From NCBI GenBank assembly GCA_017654935.2, contig CM065680.1:37652926-37716925 (forward strand): a stretch of DNA of 64,000 nt, written 5' to 3'. The stretch is from Phymorhynchus buccinoides (Eukaryota > Mollusca > Gastropoda > Neogastropoda > Raphitomidae). The notes beneath the pieces are model-generated. The model did no database searches and was not told where the DNA came from. It was given only the letters and a program-made list of their open reading frames with translations. The position numbers and the translations under genes were made by a program. Shown piece by piece: positions 1-13,124 of the stretch. Positions within the stretch are counted from its first letter, which is position 1; each line of letters starts with the position of its first letter.

Positions 1-295
<295 letters not shown>

Positions 296-380
296 TAAAG
301 AAAACAAGGAATAACATGCACCCAAACAGCCACATAACTTAAACTAAAGTTTATTATTTCATTCATGTTCGATCGCTCAC

Positions 381-516
<136 letters not shown>

Positions 517-544
517 AATTTATTATTTTTTTAAAAGATAGATA

Positions 545-1112
545 GATAAGAGGGCATGCACGACCGAGCACCCATGGCTAATCCGAGAACACCCGGTCCC
601 ACACGGGGAAAAAAGGGTTAGGGAGTTTTTCTGCGGGGAGCTTCAGCACTTTCGAAGAGAAGAAGCTGAGCGCGGGGGACTGGACGGTTTCTGGTGGTAG
701 GGAGTTCCAGTCACGGATGGTTCTGTGGAAGAAAGAGTTGTTGCGGTAGTCCGTTCTAGATCTATAGAGGGCATTCTTTGGAACTGCTTGTTGTGGTTTT
801 GTCTTCTGCCGCTGGGTGGCAGTGGTTTGAGGGCGCTGCATCTCACACAAGCCAGTACATTTGTGATCTTGTAGATCATGGCTAGTCTGGAAGCGTGGCG
901 GCGTTCTGCCAGTGATGGCCACTGTAGCTGGTGAAGCATGGTGCTAACACTGGAAGTATTTATGTGTCTGCTTAGCACGTTGGACCTTCTCTAGGTCAGA
1001 GATCTGCTTGTCGGTGTGCGGGTCCCAAACTGTGCTTGCATATTCTAGAGTGGGCCTGACCATGGCTTTATAGGCTAGCTCTTTGGTAGCCGTGGAGCAC
1101 ACCTTCAGATTT
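545..1112 (-). mobile_element. LINE A, 3' piece (C-terminal end)
   Basis: Minus-strand frames, shifted relative to each other, code for RRNLKVCSTATKELAYKAM, VRPTLEYASTVWDPH, MLHQLQWPSLAERRHASRL and IRDWNSLPPETV, the standard C-terminal end of a CR1/L2-like LINE. It resumes where the 2.30-2.64 kb piece stops (KANRALGF then RRNLKV), so the sequence between is an insertion. An AG microsatellite (382-514) follows its 3' end. Confidence 0.7.
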
Positions 1113-2299
<1,187 letters not shown>

Positions 2300-2640
2300 A
2301 CCGGAGAAGCCTAGAGCTCTGTTGGCTTTGGTGCAGGTGGCTGAGATGTGGGTTCCCCAGGAAAGAGTTGCAGTATGACCCTGAGGTACTTTGTTGAGGA
2401 CGCTTTTTCAAGGGTGTGGTCACTCTGTAGCTGGTGGAGGCGTTCAGCGGCTTTTTGCTTCTCGTCAAAGGCAGCTGACTGCACTTGGCGGGGTGAAACG
2501 CCATGTCCCATTCTCTTTCCCAGTCTTCTAGCTTCCTGAGGTCCTCTTGGAGCTTGGTCGGGTCATCATTGCAGGCGATGAAACGGTAGAGAGCTGTGTC
2601 GTCAGCGAATAGGCGTGAATGAGATGAGATTCATAGTCAT
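2300..2640 (-). mobile_element. LINE A, 5' piece (RT palm)
   Basis: The minus strand codes for RLFADDTALY (catalytic FADD box), a WEREWDMAFHPAKC motif, then, over several frames, KYLRVILQ and TKANRALGF. This is non-LTR RT. The reading continues at 545-1112 after a 1.2-kb insertion. At the upstream side it runs into a SINE at about 2.65 kb. Confidence 0.7.
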
Positions 2641-2649
2641 GAAGGAAGA

Positions 2650-2825
2650 CTCTTAAAGAACGAAGGAAGGAGAATTGACCAGTAAGGCAGAAAGATATTA
2701 GATGACAGTAAGCAAAGACAAAAGGCAGAGTAAAAGAGAGCAACAAATTAAAGGAAGTAATAAGCACGGAACTTCCAGAAGGTGGGAAACTATTTGTACA
2801 AAAGACCCCCTGGCATGACCCACGG
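2650..2825 (-). mobile_element. GAA-tail SINE family, 5' part
   Basis: Reverse complement of the family head: CCTGGGGGTCTTTTGTACAAATAG-type start, then ACCTTCTGGAAGTTCC and the TTACTGTCATCTAATATCTT region. The 3' part is missing. Confidence 0.65.
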
Positions 2826-2984
2826 AGGGGGAGGGGTGTTAGAAAAGAGTGGCTGTTACAATTGTCAAAAGACTGTTGTAGCTGTCAAAGCCACAACCAG
2901 TGTAAGTCGCTTGTTGAAGATGACTCTAGATAAGTATAAAGAACATAATTATTATCGTGGCAGTTGATCAGGAAGCCTGGACTA

Positions 2985-3620
2985 AAATCTGACATAAACA
3001 CTGCATCCAGTGTGGAAGCATTATGACCGCTGGGTGACTCACTAAGTTAATAATGACCAGAGGAGGGGCAAGGTTGAGTGGTGTACTGAAATACGTTTAA
3101 ATGGAGGAATATGTGCTTTGTGCGTCTGGGACATCTTGACTGATTATGAAACATTTATCCGATTAGTATACGTACGATCCTGAAAACAATTTTAGCAGCA
3201 GACAGATCTGTTTGAATTGTTTTGGTAAGTCCCCATTCAGCAAAGAGAACATGAACTGGCCTTAGCTTACTGACAAACAAATGGCCATGCGGCTACTGCA
3301 TTTTTTGTTAATCTCAAAAGCTTGACTTAGTTCCTCTTCTAAGAACCACCATCACAGATTGAAACAAGAAACACCTGTTTACTGATGAGCGCACTGGATA
3401 TACTATCCAAGCACTGCATGGTACCAGAAGTCTATATGTTACATATAATGATAACAAACAAAAATGCGTACGTTATTGATTTTTACACTGACTTTCCCAT
3501 GGCAACACTGTCAATATAAAAAGTATACGCAAGTAGTGATATCACTAGCGTGACAACGCATGGTATCCTCACTAAGAAAGATAGACAAGCCAGAGTGGAG
3601 ACAAAAGCTTCCATTTATCC
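2985..3620. other. Unique sequence upstream of the Shisa-like gene
   Basis: No repeat, ORF or RNA gene recognised. As the immediate upstream flank it probably holds the promoter. Confidence 0.4.
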
Positions 3621-3623
3621 ACA

Positions 3624-3630
3624 TATAAAA
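3624..3630 (+). promoter_or_regulatory. Possible TATA box of the Shisa-like gene
   Basis: TATAAAA, about 85 bp upstream of the first ATG, would place a start site near 3655. Supported only by sequence and position; the region is AT-rich, so chance is possible. Confidence 0.3.
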
Positions 3631-3710
3631 ACATATTGAGACCCCCTAAGCGAGCACTTGACCTCACCTTGGGCATCCGATATAGTCTACTTCTGGAGTG
3701 TGACCTACTT

Positions 3711-3789
3711 ATGCACAGCAACATGGCAGCGTCTATGAAAACTGTTGTTGTTTTGGCTGTGTTGTTAGTCGTCGTTCTAACATTTTGCG
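3711..3789 (+). CDS. Shisa-like gene exon 1 (signal peptide)
   Basis: Codes for a short N-terminus and a hydrophobic core rich in Val and Leu ending in TFC, a typical signal peptide. The donor GTAATA follows at 3790 and the exon ends in phase 1. In-frame ATGs lie at 3711, 3723 and 3735; the one at 3723 has the best context. A TATA-like TATAAAA sits at 3624-3630, about 85 bp upstream. Confidence 0.75.
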
Positions 3790-5335
3790 GTAATACAGTT
3801 TTGAAATAGTTTTGTTTTGATTACAGAATGTTTAGTGCCTCTTAAAAACTGTTGTGTGCATTTGTGCTGAAACTTTTTCTTTTTGGTCAGATCTGAAGAT
3901 AATATCTGATGATATTCATAGCATAATATTTTGTAAATTATGTATATTTACAGTCAGATTGCGACATAATAACTATGAGTAGGCCCTATGACTCTAGTAT
4001 GTGTGACGTTTATGTTAGATAAAAGATGATTAAATATGGGCAAGTCATTATCTATAGATGAAACGTTTCAACCTGTTGTCAGGATACTGCGCCATAGCGG
4101 CCATATAATTATAAAGTTAAACGAGGCTTACCTGAAGTCGATGTTTAACTGGAATTATATTGAGTGTGCTGATGGGAAGAGGTATACACACTCTGACCAA
4201 TTAGCCAGACTTTAGCCACATGTGGTCCCTGATAAATATCTAAGGGTGGGGATTTAAATATCTGAAGGATGGGTATCAACAAAATCATGCTCAAAATCTC
4301 CCACCCTCTATAGAGCTTTGTTCCACCGAAATAACGTTTATGTCGTGCGTTCGTGATCTCGGCCTTCATATTGACTCTCATCTATCTTTGAAACAACACA
4401 TTACCAAAATCTGTCAAGCCTGCTTTCTTGAAATCCGTCGTATTAGTTCAATTAGGCCCTTTCTGACTGAAGAGGTCACAAAGACACTTGTCACTTCCTG
4501 TATTCTGTCTAGATTAGATTATTGCAATGCCCTCCTCCTAGGCCTTCCTACAACCTCTCTCCAACCTCTTCAACGTGTTCAAAATTCTGCCGCGCGCCTT
4601 GTATTCAGAGTACCAAAACGGCACCATACATCAGATCTTTTAATGAAACTACACTGGCTCAAAATCGAATACCGAATCAAATACAAATCCGCCTGCCTCT
4701 GCTACAAAATCGTTACAAAAGACGCACCAGCCTATCTTTGCAACCTTTTCCAGATTTACGTTCCTGCCCGTTGCCTACGTTCTTCCTCTGATGACCGTAT
4801 TTTTCAAATTCCCTCTTAGTCTTACCATCGGAAACAACACGGCTCCAGAGCATTTTCCGTTTCAGCTGCTACACTCTGGAACTCACTCCCTTCCAGCCTC
4901 CGTCATGCCAAATGCTTTGTAACGTTTAAGTCTGCTCTGAAAACCCACTACTTCAAACTGCAGCTGCAGAGTACATCTAAAACTTAGAGATATTGCCAGC
5001 CACTCTATTTGTCCATCTTGTTATGTGTATGTGTGTCATCACGTGTTCTATGTGTGTGTGTGTGTGCGTGCGCACATGTGTTTATGTGTGCATGCGCGTG
5101 TGTGTGGTGTATGTGAGCGTGCGCATGTTTTTGTTGTGTGTATGCGTGTGATGCGTTCATGTAGGCCCCTATATGAGTGTATGTATGCATGGTGTGTGTC
5201 TCTGTGTGTGTGCGTGCGTGTGTGTGCGGGTGGTTGTGTGTGTGTTGTTTATGTGTGTATGTTGTGAATATATATCATGTGTTGTTATTTTATGCTTGCG
5301 AATTGTGTGACAATGCATACTTGTATTAGGCCTAT

Positions 5336-5414
<79 letters not shown>

Positions 5415-8400
5415 GGTGGTGGTGGTGGTGGTGGTGGTGGTGGTGGTGGTGGTAGCTGTGTAGTAGTAGTAGTAGTAGTCACAGCAGTTGTTGTTGCTGT
5501 TTGTTATGTGTATTTTTACCTATTGGGCCTATTGTTTTGTTTGCTCATGTATTAGGCCTCCATGAGTTTAAGACTAGATTGGTGCATTCTGTGGTCAATC
5601 CTGCTTTCATGAGCACTGGCCTGAGACTTTGCAGACCAGCAGATCCAGTCGGCGTTTCTGAAGAAGTGGGTGGATCATTGTGGGGTGGCTTGGAAGATGA
5701 AGAAGCCTGTGACGACCCGCAAGTTTCACAGGACGGTTGCACATGAGGCGTTCTATCACGGGGTACCAGGGTTGTGTTGGCCAATCTGGAACTACCAGGA
5801 TCCCCGTGGCTTTTTCCCATTGAATTTTCTGTGCCACCCGACTGATGATGCTGAAAGGTGGGAAAGCATAGAAATTTAAGTCTTTCCAAGAGAGTGAAAA
5901 TGCATCAATTGCTTCTGCTTCGGGATCTGGTCTGTAAGAAACAAATCTCTTCATCTGATGGTTAGTCCTGGATGCAAATATATCAATTTCTGGTGATACC
6001 TGCAAGCGTTGGCAAGCATCCTGTAAGGCTGCCTCATCCAATTTCCATTCTGCGTCCAGGTTGGTGCGTCTGGATTCTTTGTCAGCTTCAGTGTTCAAAA
6101 CACCCGGAATATGAGCAGCACTCAACCACACATTATGCCTCACACACCATGCCCAAATGGCTCCTGTAATGTCATTGCAAGCATCAGAGTGGCTTGTACC
6201 CATTTTGTTTATACAGCTCACTGCGGTGGTGTTGTCAATCATGAGTCTGACATGCTTATTGCTCACAGTGCTCTGAAAACATTTCAAGGCAAACAACACT
6301 GCTTTCAGTTCTAAGTAATTTCTGTGAAAGTCGGTTTCACCAACCAACCACTCTCCGCCCGAAGATACGCCTTCGCAGTGACAGCCCCATCCTGTAAGGC
6401 TAGCATCTGTTGTGACCACAATGTCGGGTTCACCTTTGCAAATGTCATTTTCTGCCGTTCCAATGTTCCCGATCCACCATTGTAGCTCTGAAAGGCTATC
6501 TGCCAGTATCTGGTGATAAGAGCATGAACTGATCAAAATCTCCTCTACTCTTTTTCAAAGCTGCAGTTTTTTCTTTTTCTAGCTGGCGGTAGTGAAGTGG
6601 TCCAAATTTGACTGCCGGAAAGCTGGCCACCATTTTCCCAATGACTCGGGCCAGTTCTCTGATCTTGCATTTATTTCTCCTTAGAAGCTTCTTGCAATCA
6701 TTCTGCAAGCCTGTCTTCCTTTCCTCAGTGAGTCTCACCTTCATATCCACTGAGTCAATTATTACACCTAGATACTGGATTTTTGTACTTGGTTCAAATA
6801 CTGATTTTGTTGGATGCACAATGAACCCCAGCTTTTGAAAAAGAGTAGCGGTGTCAATGACATTCTGCATGCAGGCTTCTCTTGTAGCCCCTACCAGCAA
6901 TGAATCATCTAAAAAAGATGTTGATATGTGGCCCTCCTTTCTGAGCCAAGCGAACACTGGTTTCAACAGTTTGGTGAACCACCGAGGCCCCGGAGCTAGT
7001 CCGTTTGGTAGTACATTGTATTCAAAACGTTGGTCTTTCCACACAAACCTCAGGAATTTTTTGTGTTCCTCATGAATGGACACTGAATAGTATGCATCTT
7101 TAAGATCTATTGATGCCATGAAACAGTTCTTATGAATAAGAGTCAGAGCTGTATTGAGTGTTTCCATTTTAAAATGGTGGTAACAAACTTCTGAGTTGAG
7201 TCTACTTAGATTCAGAATCATACGATGTGTTCCATCTTTCTTGCTTCTAGTAAACACATGGGAGAGTACTTCGCCTTCAGTGTGACTACATTGGGAGATG
7301 ACACGCTTTGAAATGAGTTTTTTGACTTCTGAGTCAATAATCTGGCATTCACTAGGACTGACAGCTGGCGTTTTGTTAGAAGACAAGTTACTAAGAGTTC
7401 CTACAGGACAATTTATCTCTATCTTGGCTTCTTGAATCATTTGCAAAATCTCAGAATCAGACGAAATCTGTGCCCATTCATGATGAAAAAACATCAGCCT
7501 TCCTGCCACAAAACTATCCACATCAGCCTCAAAAGATCGTATCAAGCTTCTCACCTTTTCATCTAGTGATAGGGAGACCAGCGGGAGTTGTGGCCCTTGT
7601 AGTGGCCTCGCCAACGTTTGTGATGCCCCCACTGCTGCCGTTTGTAGTGGGGAAACCCCCGAATTTTCCCTAAAAAAACGCCACGCCGGCTGGACCCACT
7701 TTCGCTTTGTGCAGAGCCGTGGGCTTGATTTCCGCCTTGGGGTCGGTATGGCTTCTCTGGCTGGGTACAGCTCGCTGCTATCTGTTCAGCTTCTTTGATC
7801 TCTTTGAGCGAATTGCCTAGATCATCCCCAAAGATGCTGTGACGTGATGGGGACCGATTCGTCACAAAGTTTTGGTTTGCTGAGATACGGTCGAAGAGCA
7901 TGGCGACGGCGGAAGGATATCTCGCGAGACGCATGTGCGCAGAGAGCAATAGAATCTGTGCAGTTCTGTACCGCACCCGCCATTTTTTCACTCAGTTTCG
8001 AGTCTGTAGAGAGAATGACGTCACACGCTCGCGCAGTGGCAGTGGCAGCTTTGATGATCGCCTGCTGAATGTGCTGATACTTCAAATCTGTTCTCACAGC
8101 CGCGTCTGGAAGTTTGTTCCAAATTCCAAGGTTGACAATTGGCACAACGAGGCGTGCGCAGTTTTCCGGTCTGTTGTAGATTTCAAATTTCTTCTTTTGG
8201 TCTGCAGCTTTGAGTTTCTCCTTGAAGCGACCGTCAATTATTTTCGCCAGTCCTGGTAGCACTTTTTCACCAAGTTTCTCTTCTTCAGAATCGATCTCTG
8301 CCGCGATCCTTTCTAGTAATTCAATGTCGTGATGGACTTCTTGATGGTCCGGTTCTTGAGTGCTGTATGTTTTCACCAGGTTCTCTTCTAAATCGTCAAG

Positions 8401-11400
8401 ATTCGATTCTTCATCATTGACAACAATGGTGTTGTCCGGTTCAGATGAGCGAAACGACCGCGCTTTCTTTGGGTCACTTGGGCCCGCGTGCGCGTCCGAG
8501 ATGGCGCGATGAACAAGGTTGCCGAGAGCCTCGAATTTCTTTGACCAATTTGCATCCAATTCTTGCACCATTTTCATAATATCCTCGGGTTTCGGGGCTA
8601 TGGGTTTGGAAATGCCCTCCCGCGAACTCGGAGAATCCATGGCTTCTGGTAGAGCCACGAAATTGACCGCTGAATAGGGTCGACCGGTTATTAGTTCAGT
8701 AGGCTTCTGAGAAGAGCCGACCGGCCAATTTAGATTCCCAGCGCGAGTCAAACGATGGTAATGAATAAAGCAGTCTCTTGAAATGTGAAATGAAGCACTG
8801 ACCTGATTTCCGACGAGTAGAACGTCACAAACACACACACATAGAATTTAGACCATTCTTACAAGCTTAAACAACTTAGGATGGGACAATAACTCAAACA
8901 CAAACCTTATATTCTACGGAGCACTTCTGGCTGTGTCTGGCACCTCCGGAATCCTGGCGCGAACTGGCTAATCCGGCGGGCGCGCATCTCACGTTTTCAC
9001 TTGGTCAGAGTGTGTATACCTCTGACCAATCAGCATACGAGATATAAATGTTATTAATTATTATTATTATTATTAGGCCTACTGACTGATTTTATTTATA
9101 ATAATGGCTCTGACAGTCTGAGCAAAAAAAGCTAATGTCTTGATTTTGCGATGCGGAAACTAATGGAAAGTGGCCTTGGAACCAATTTTTAAAATTAAAA
9201 TTCTGGAATGGTCATAGTCCAGACAATGTTTCATATCTAAACATCAATTACATGTATGTTCTTGGGGATGTTTATCCTGACCCATGCCCAATGGTCTTCA
9301 CTCAAACCTTTATAATTTATTCAATCTTCTATTGTTCTTGGTCACGCCGTCTAATCAGACTATCAGTGACTTGGAGATTGCACAATGCTTTACTAACATT
9401 ACTAACAAAAAATGTAACCTCTTGACTGCGTAGGACGAATCCGCTCGTCCTAGAGCGGGCGTTTCCGGCTTGACTGACAATGCTGACGACGAGTCCGTTC
9501 GTCCTCGTCACATGCGTTTATATTGGCAAGGTTAAAGGGCCAGCATTGCGGTGTTAGAGAAAACAAATTGTACAGCTGAAAAGTAGAGTTATTTCCCTTT
9601 CGTTTGATACCTATTATGGGATACCTTGCCGCAAATGCGCGTGTGTGCATGACCTGTTTTCATCAAGTTTGAGCGAAGTAGACTTCACTGAGTTCACACG
9701 CTCTCTGGTTTGACAAAGTAGGATTGCATTGAAAAAGTTTTGACAATTCTGCAAGATATCGACTCTGATGACGAGGATTTCGATCCAGATAACATTGAGC
9801 ATAAATCGAGTGTTGATCACTTGATGGTGATGATTTTGATTGTGCTGATAGCCCAGCACTGGCGGATTGACTTCCAGCCTACTCGGCTCAGCAGTCAAGG
9901 GGTTAAAAAAAGAGAAAAGTAATGAAAAGATAAATATACCCTATCTTCATTTTCTTCGTTCACTCAGACACTGAGACAGTTTCCTGTCATATGAGCGTAG
10001 ATGCGTCATGCTGCCGTTATGCACCTAACTAAGAAATAGGCCCAGCATGTCTGACTTCGGCTGAAGAAATCTTTGTAAGAATTTGTAGAAAAAAAGGCAG
10101 GAGAATGGACCAGTGAGATAGAAAGATAGCAGATGACAGTAAGCAAAGGGAAAAGGCAGAGTCAGAGAGAATGACAGAATTAGAGGAAGTTACAAGCACA
10201 GAACTTCCAGAAGGTGGGGTAAATATTTGTACAAAAGACCCCCTGGTATCCCCATGGGGGGATTACCCTATCTTAAATGGTGTGTGTTTGTGGACCATAA
10301 ACCTTTATTTCGCATATCCAGGCAAGACCAATTTGGCTACCGTAGCGGTCCCCAGGGGCAAGCCCCAACCGGCACAGCTCCAGCCCTTCATTTACCACTA
10401 CTTTGATCTATGGCCCCCTAACCCTATCTTGATTTTTAGAATAACATTTTGTTGAGCTCCATCTTGGATGATAGGACTAGGAGGGAGCCTCAGCTACTGC
10501 AACCGGAAGGGAATTCCACACAGGAATGGTCCTGGGGAAAAAACTACTTGAAAGTGTTTGTATTTGTTAATATCTGTTGCAATTTGAGGGAGTGGTTTGG
10601 TCTGGTGCAAGTGTTTCCAGGAAGGAGGTGTTGTTCAGCAGGGATGTCAACAAAAGAATTCACGATCTTGTACATCATGATGGTCTGATGCAGAGCTTCA
10701 GATTGTTTTCAGACTTCATGGGTCATATGACCCCTGACTACAGAAATGAGGGGTCATTTTTAAAAATGATGGACCAGTAATGTGTTAGTTGTTACTGAAA
10801 CTTTAAACCTAAATTTCAGTACAATGCTGCAATACAATAATAGGCCTACATGGGTTTTTGTTGTATCCAAAGTGCTTTTTATCCAACAGAAATTAGGTAT
10901 CCAATTTCATCTGGATAGAGTGAGAAAATGGAGCAAAGTGTCTTTCCCAAGGACACCGCACCAATCCAAACGGGACTCAAACTCTTTTTTGAGCAGCCTT
11001 TCTTCTTTGTCGGTGGAAGGCAGGCGTGATCGTGAACTACCGGCTTTGTCTTGTTGCATTAGATTATTTTATTACTACATAAACTGATAAAGACATTTTC
11101 TTTTAGTTACTTGAACCACTTTTGAATGTCCTGAGAATTTTTTATTTGATTGTTTATTGATTTGATTTGTTTTTCAATAGGCTGACCTGAGACAGTGATA
11201 GTGAGACGTATTTCAGAAGCGCATGGAAGGGTAGCTGCTATGTAGCAAAGCTAGGAAGGTGTTTGATTGGACACTTATGCATGCGCAAGCGCACACACGC
11301 ACATGTACATGCACACGCATGCACACACACACACATACACATACACACACACGTGCACACCCACGCACGCACAGGCACGCACACACATACACTCTCACAC

Positions 11401-13085
11401 TCTCTCACACCAGCTTCACACGATATGAATGTGTCAGTACACCAAACACTAGGTCACACAGAAACCCAGACACTTTTGTATCAAACAACAACACTTAAGG
11501 CTCTTGGAAATGTCCATCTTAGTCAGCCACACAGACAATAGGATGAAAGAGAGCGGGGGAAAAGACTACCTAAAATATAAACAAGAGGCAAAGCCTGCAA
11601 GGCTCACGTCTGATTTTTATTACTATAGCAGGCATGGGAATTCCCATGACAATTCCCATGCCTGTATAGAGAGAATACTGTTATGTAGACACTTGTGCAT
11701 CTGAAAACAGAATTAATTTTTATTTTACTGTGTAAATTAAAATTATTTCTATGCACCCCTACCCCTTTCTTTAAAATTTAATTATATGTATGCGCATGTA
11801 ACATAGTGGAGCCCTATTTTTATTTTTGGCAAACAAGTAAAATTGAAAAGCATATTGACCAAGCTTTCAGAAAAAACATAGTGACCAATCCCCCCCCCCA
11901 CCCCCCCGCCGGGGTAAGGGGGGTCTACGGACACCTGTAGTAGGCCTAGTCTTTGCCTGTGGGTCTAAGCCTCTTACTCTTAGAAAATTAATAATTGAAG
12001 TTGCGTGATCTGTTACTGTTTTAAACTGATTGTTCATGCGATGAAAACTTGTTCCACATCATCTACATTTCTGTAAGATATTTTATATTAGTCCTAATAT
12101 TTTATTTTCGTTTCGTTAATTCCCCCCCCCCCCCCTCTGCCACAAAGCAAAGGTCAAGGTCACAGCCAGCAAGCTCATCCATGTTTATCTTCCCCTGTAC
12201 AGTCTTTGCTCATGGTGATCAATCGTCTAGGCCTAACAAAGGATTCGTACGTCGAAGGCAGTGAAATCGACGAACCCTGGATTTTCCGTATTTTTTTTTC
12301 AAGACTGAAATGAATGTGGGCTAAATGTTAAGTACGTCGTCTTGATTATGAGGTAAGGCATGGACTCTAGGCCTAGGCCTTGTTGCCGGAAGTGCAGTAG
12401 GCTAAGTTATGCGCAGAGATGATGCGCAAATGAACACGAACAACCGTTACTCAAAGGCGCAAATAAAGCTAAACAACCGGGCCGTCAACGCACACACTCG
12501 GTACATCCATTTGTTACAGAAAATATAAGTTGACGACGTTAAAATGTACCTATTTGTACACACCTGAAGTCTTGTGTTTCTTTTTAAAGAGCGTTTTTGT
12601 ATATCTAATGGAGAGTCTTCTTTCCAGTATGTATCTCCTACTCGGTACAACACAACAGTTACAGTAATCTCTGCAACAAATGATTTTCTTTCTTTTGTTC
12701 CTTACCGATGTATCTGACTGCTTTGATCGCCATGACTTGAAGGCTCACGTCAAAATCAAGTATCCTGCTAACTTTAACCCTCTAACATCTTATGTTTTTT
12801 TGAGAAAATGACAACGTTAAAGTTTCAGTGGAGAGTGAGAGTCTTCTTTAGTTTGAAGAGTGTGACTGAGTCAAGGTTAAAGGTTGCACAACAGTAATCT
12901 CTGCAACAAATGATTATCTTTATTTTGTTCTTTATCAATGTATCTGACTGCTTTGATGTCGTGACTTGAAGGCTCACGTCAAAATCAAGTATCCTGCTAA
13001 CTTTAATCCTCTAACGCCTTATATGTTTAGAGAAAATGACAACGTTAAGGTTTGAGTTAAGGTTAAAGGTCGGGGCCACGGACGC

Positions 13086-13124
<39 letters not shown>

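Larger units (their letters stand above)
4154..9049 (-). mobile_element. DIRS-like retroelement, broken, recombinase missing
   Basis: Minus-strand gag, RT and RNase H frames lie between inverted repeats: 4179-4200 is the exact reverse complement of 9001-9022 (22 bp), and the similarity continues about 25 bp outwards on both sides with mismatches. Inverted ends, no target duplication and a gag-RT-RH-YR order define DIRS elements. The tyrosine recombinase frame is missing: the coding similarity stops near 5545, just after the SWR motif that starts the YR region, and a LINE fragment plus microsatellites fill 4.3-5.5 kb. Several frameshifts make it inactive. It lies antisense in intron 1 of the Shisa-like gene. 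Confidence 0.7.

Noticed and set aside
9420..9530. Possible hammerhead ribozyme around GCTGACGACGAGTCCG
   Set aside because: The conserved CUGANGA...GAAA core is not present; the sequence fits the piggyBac-derived element.
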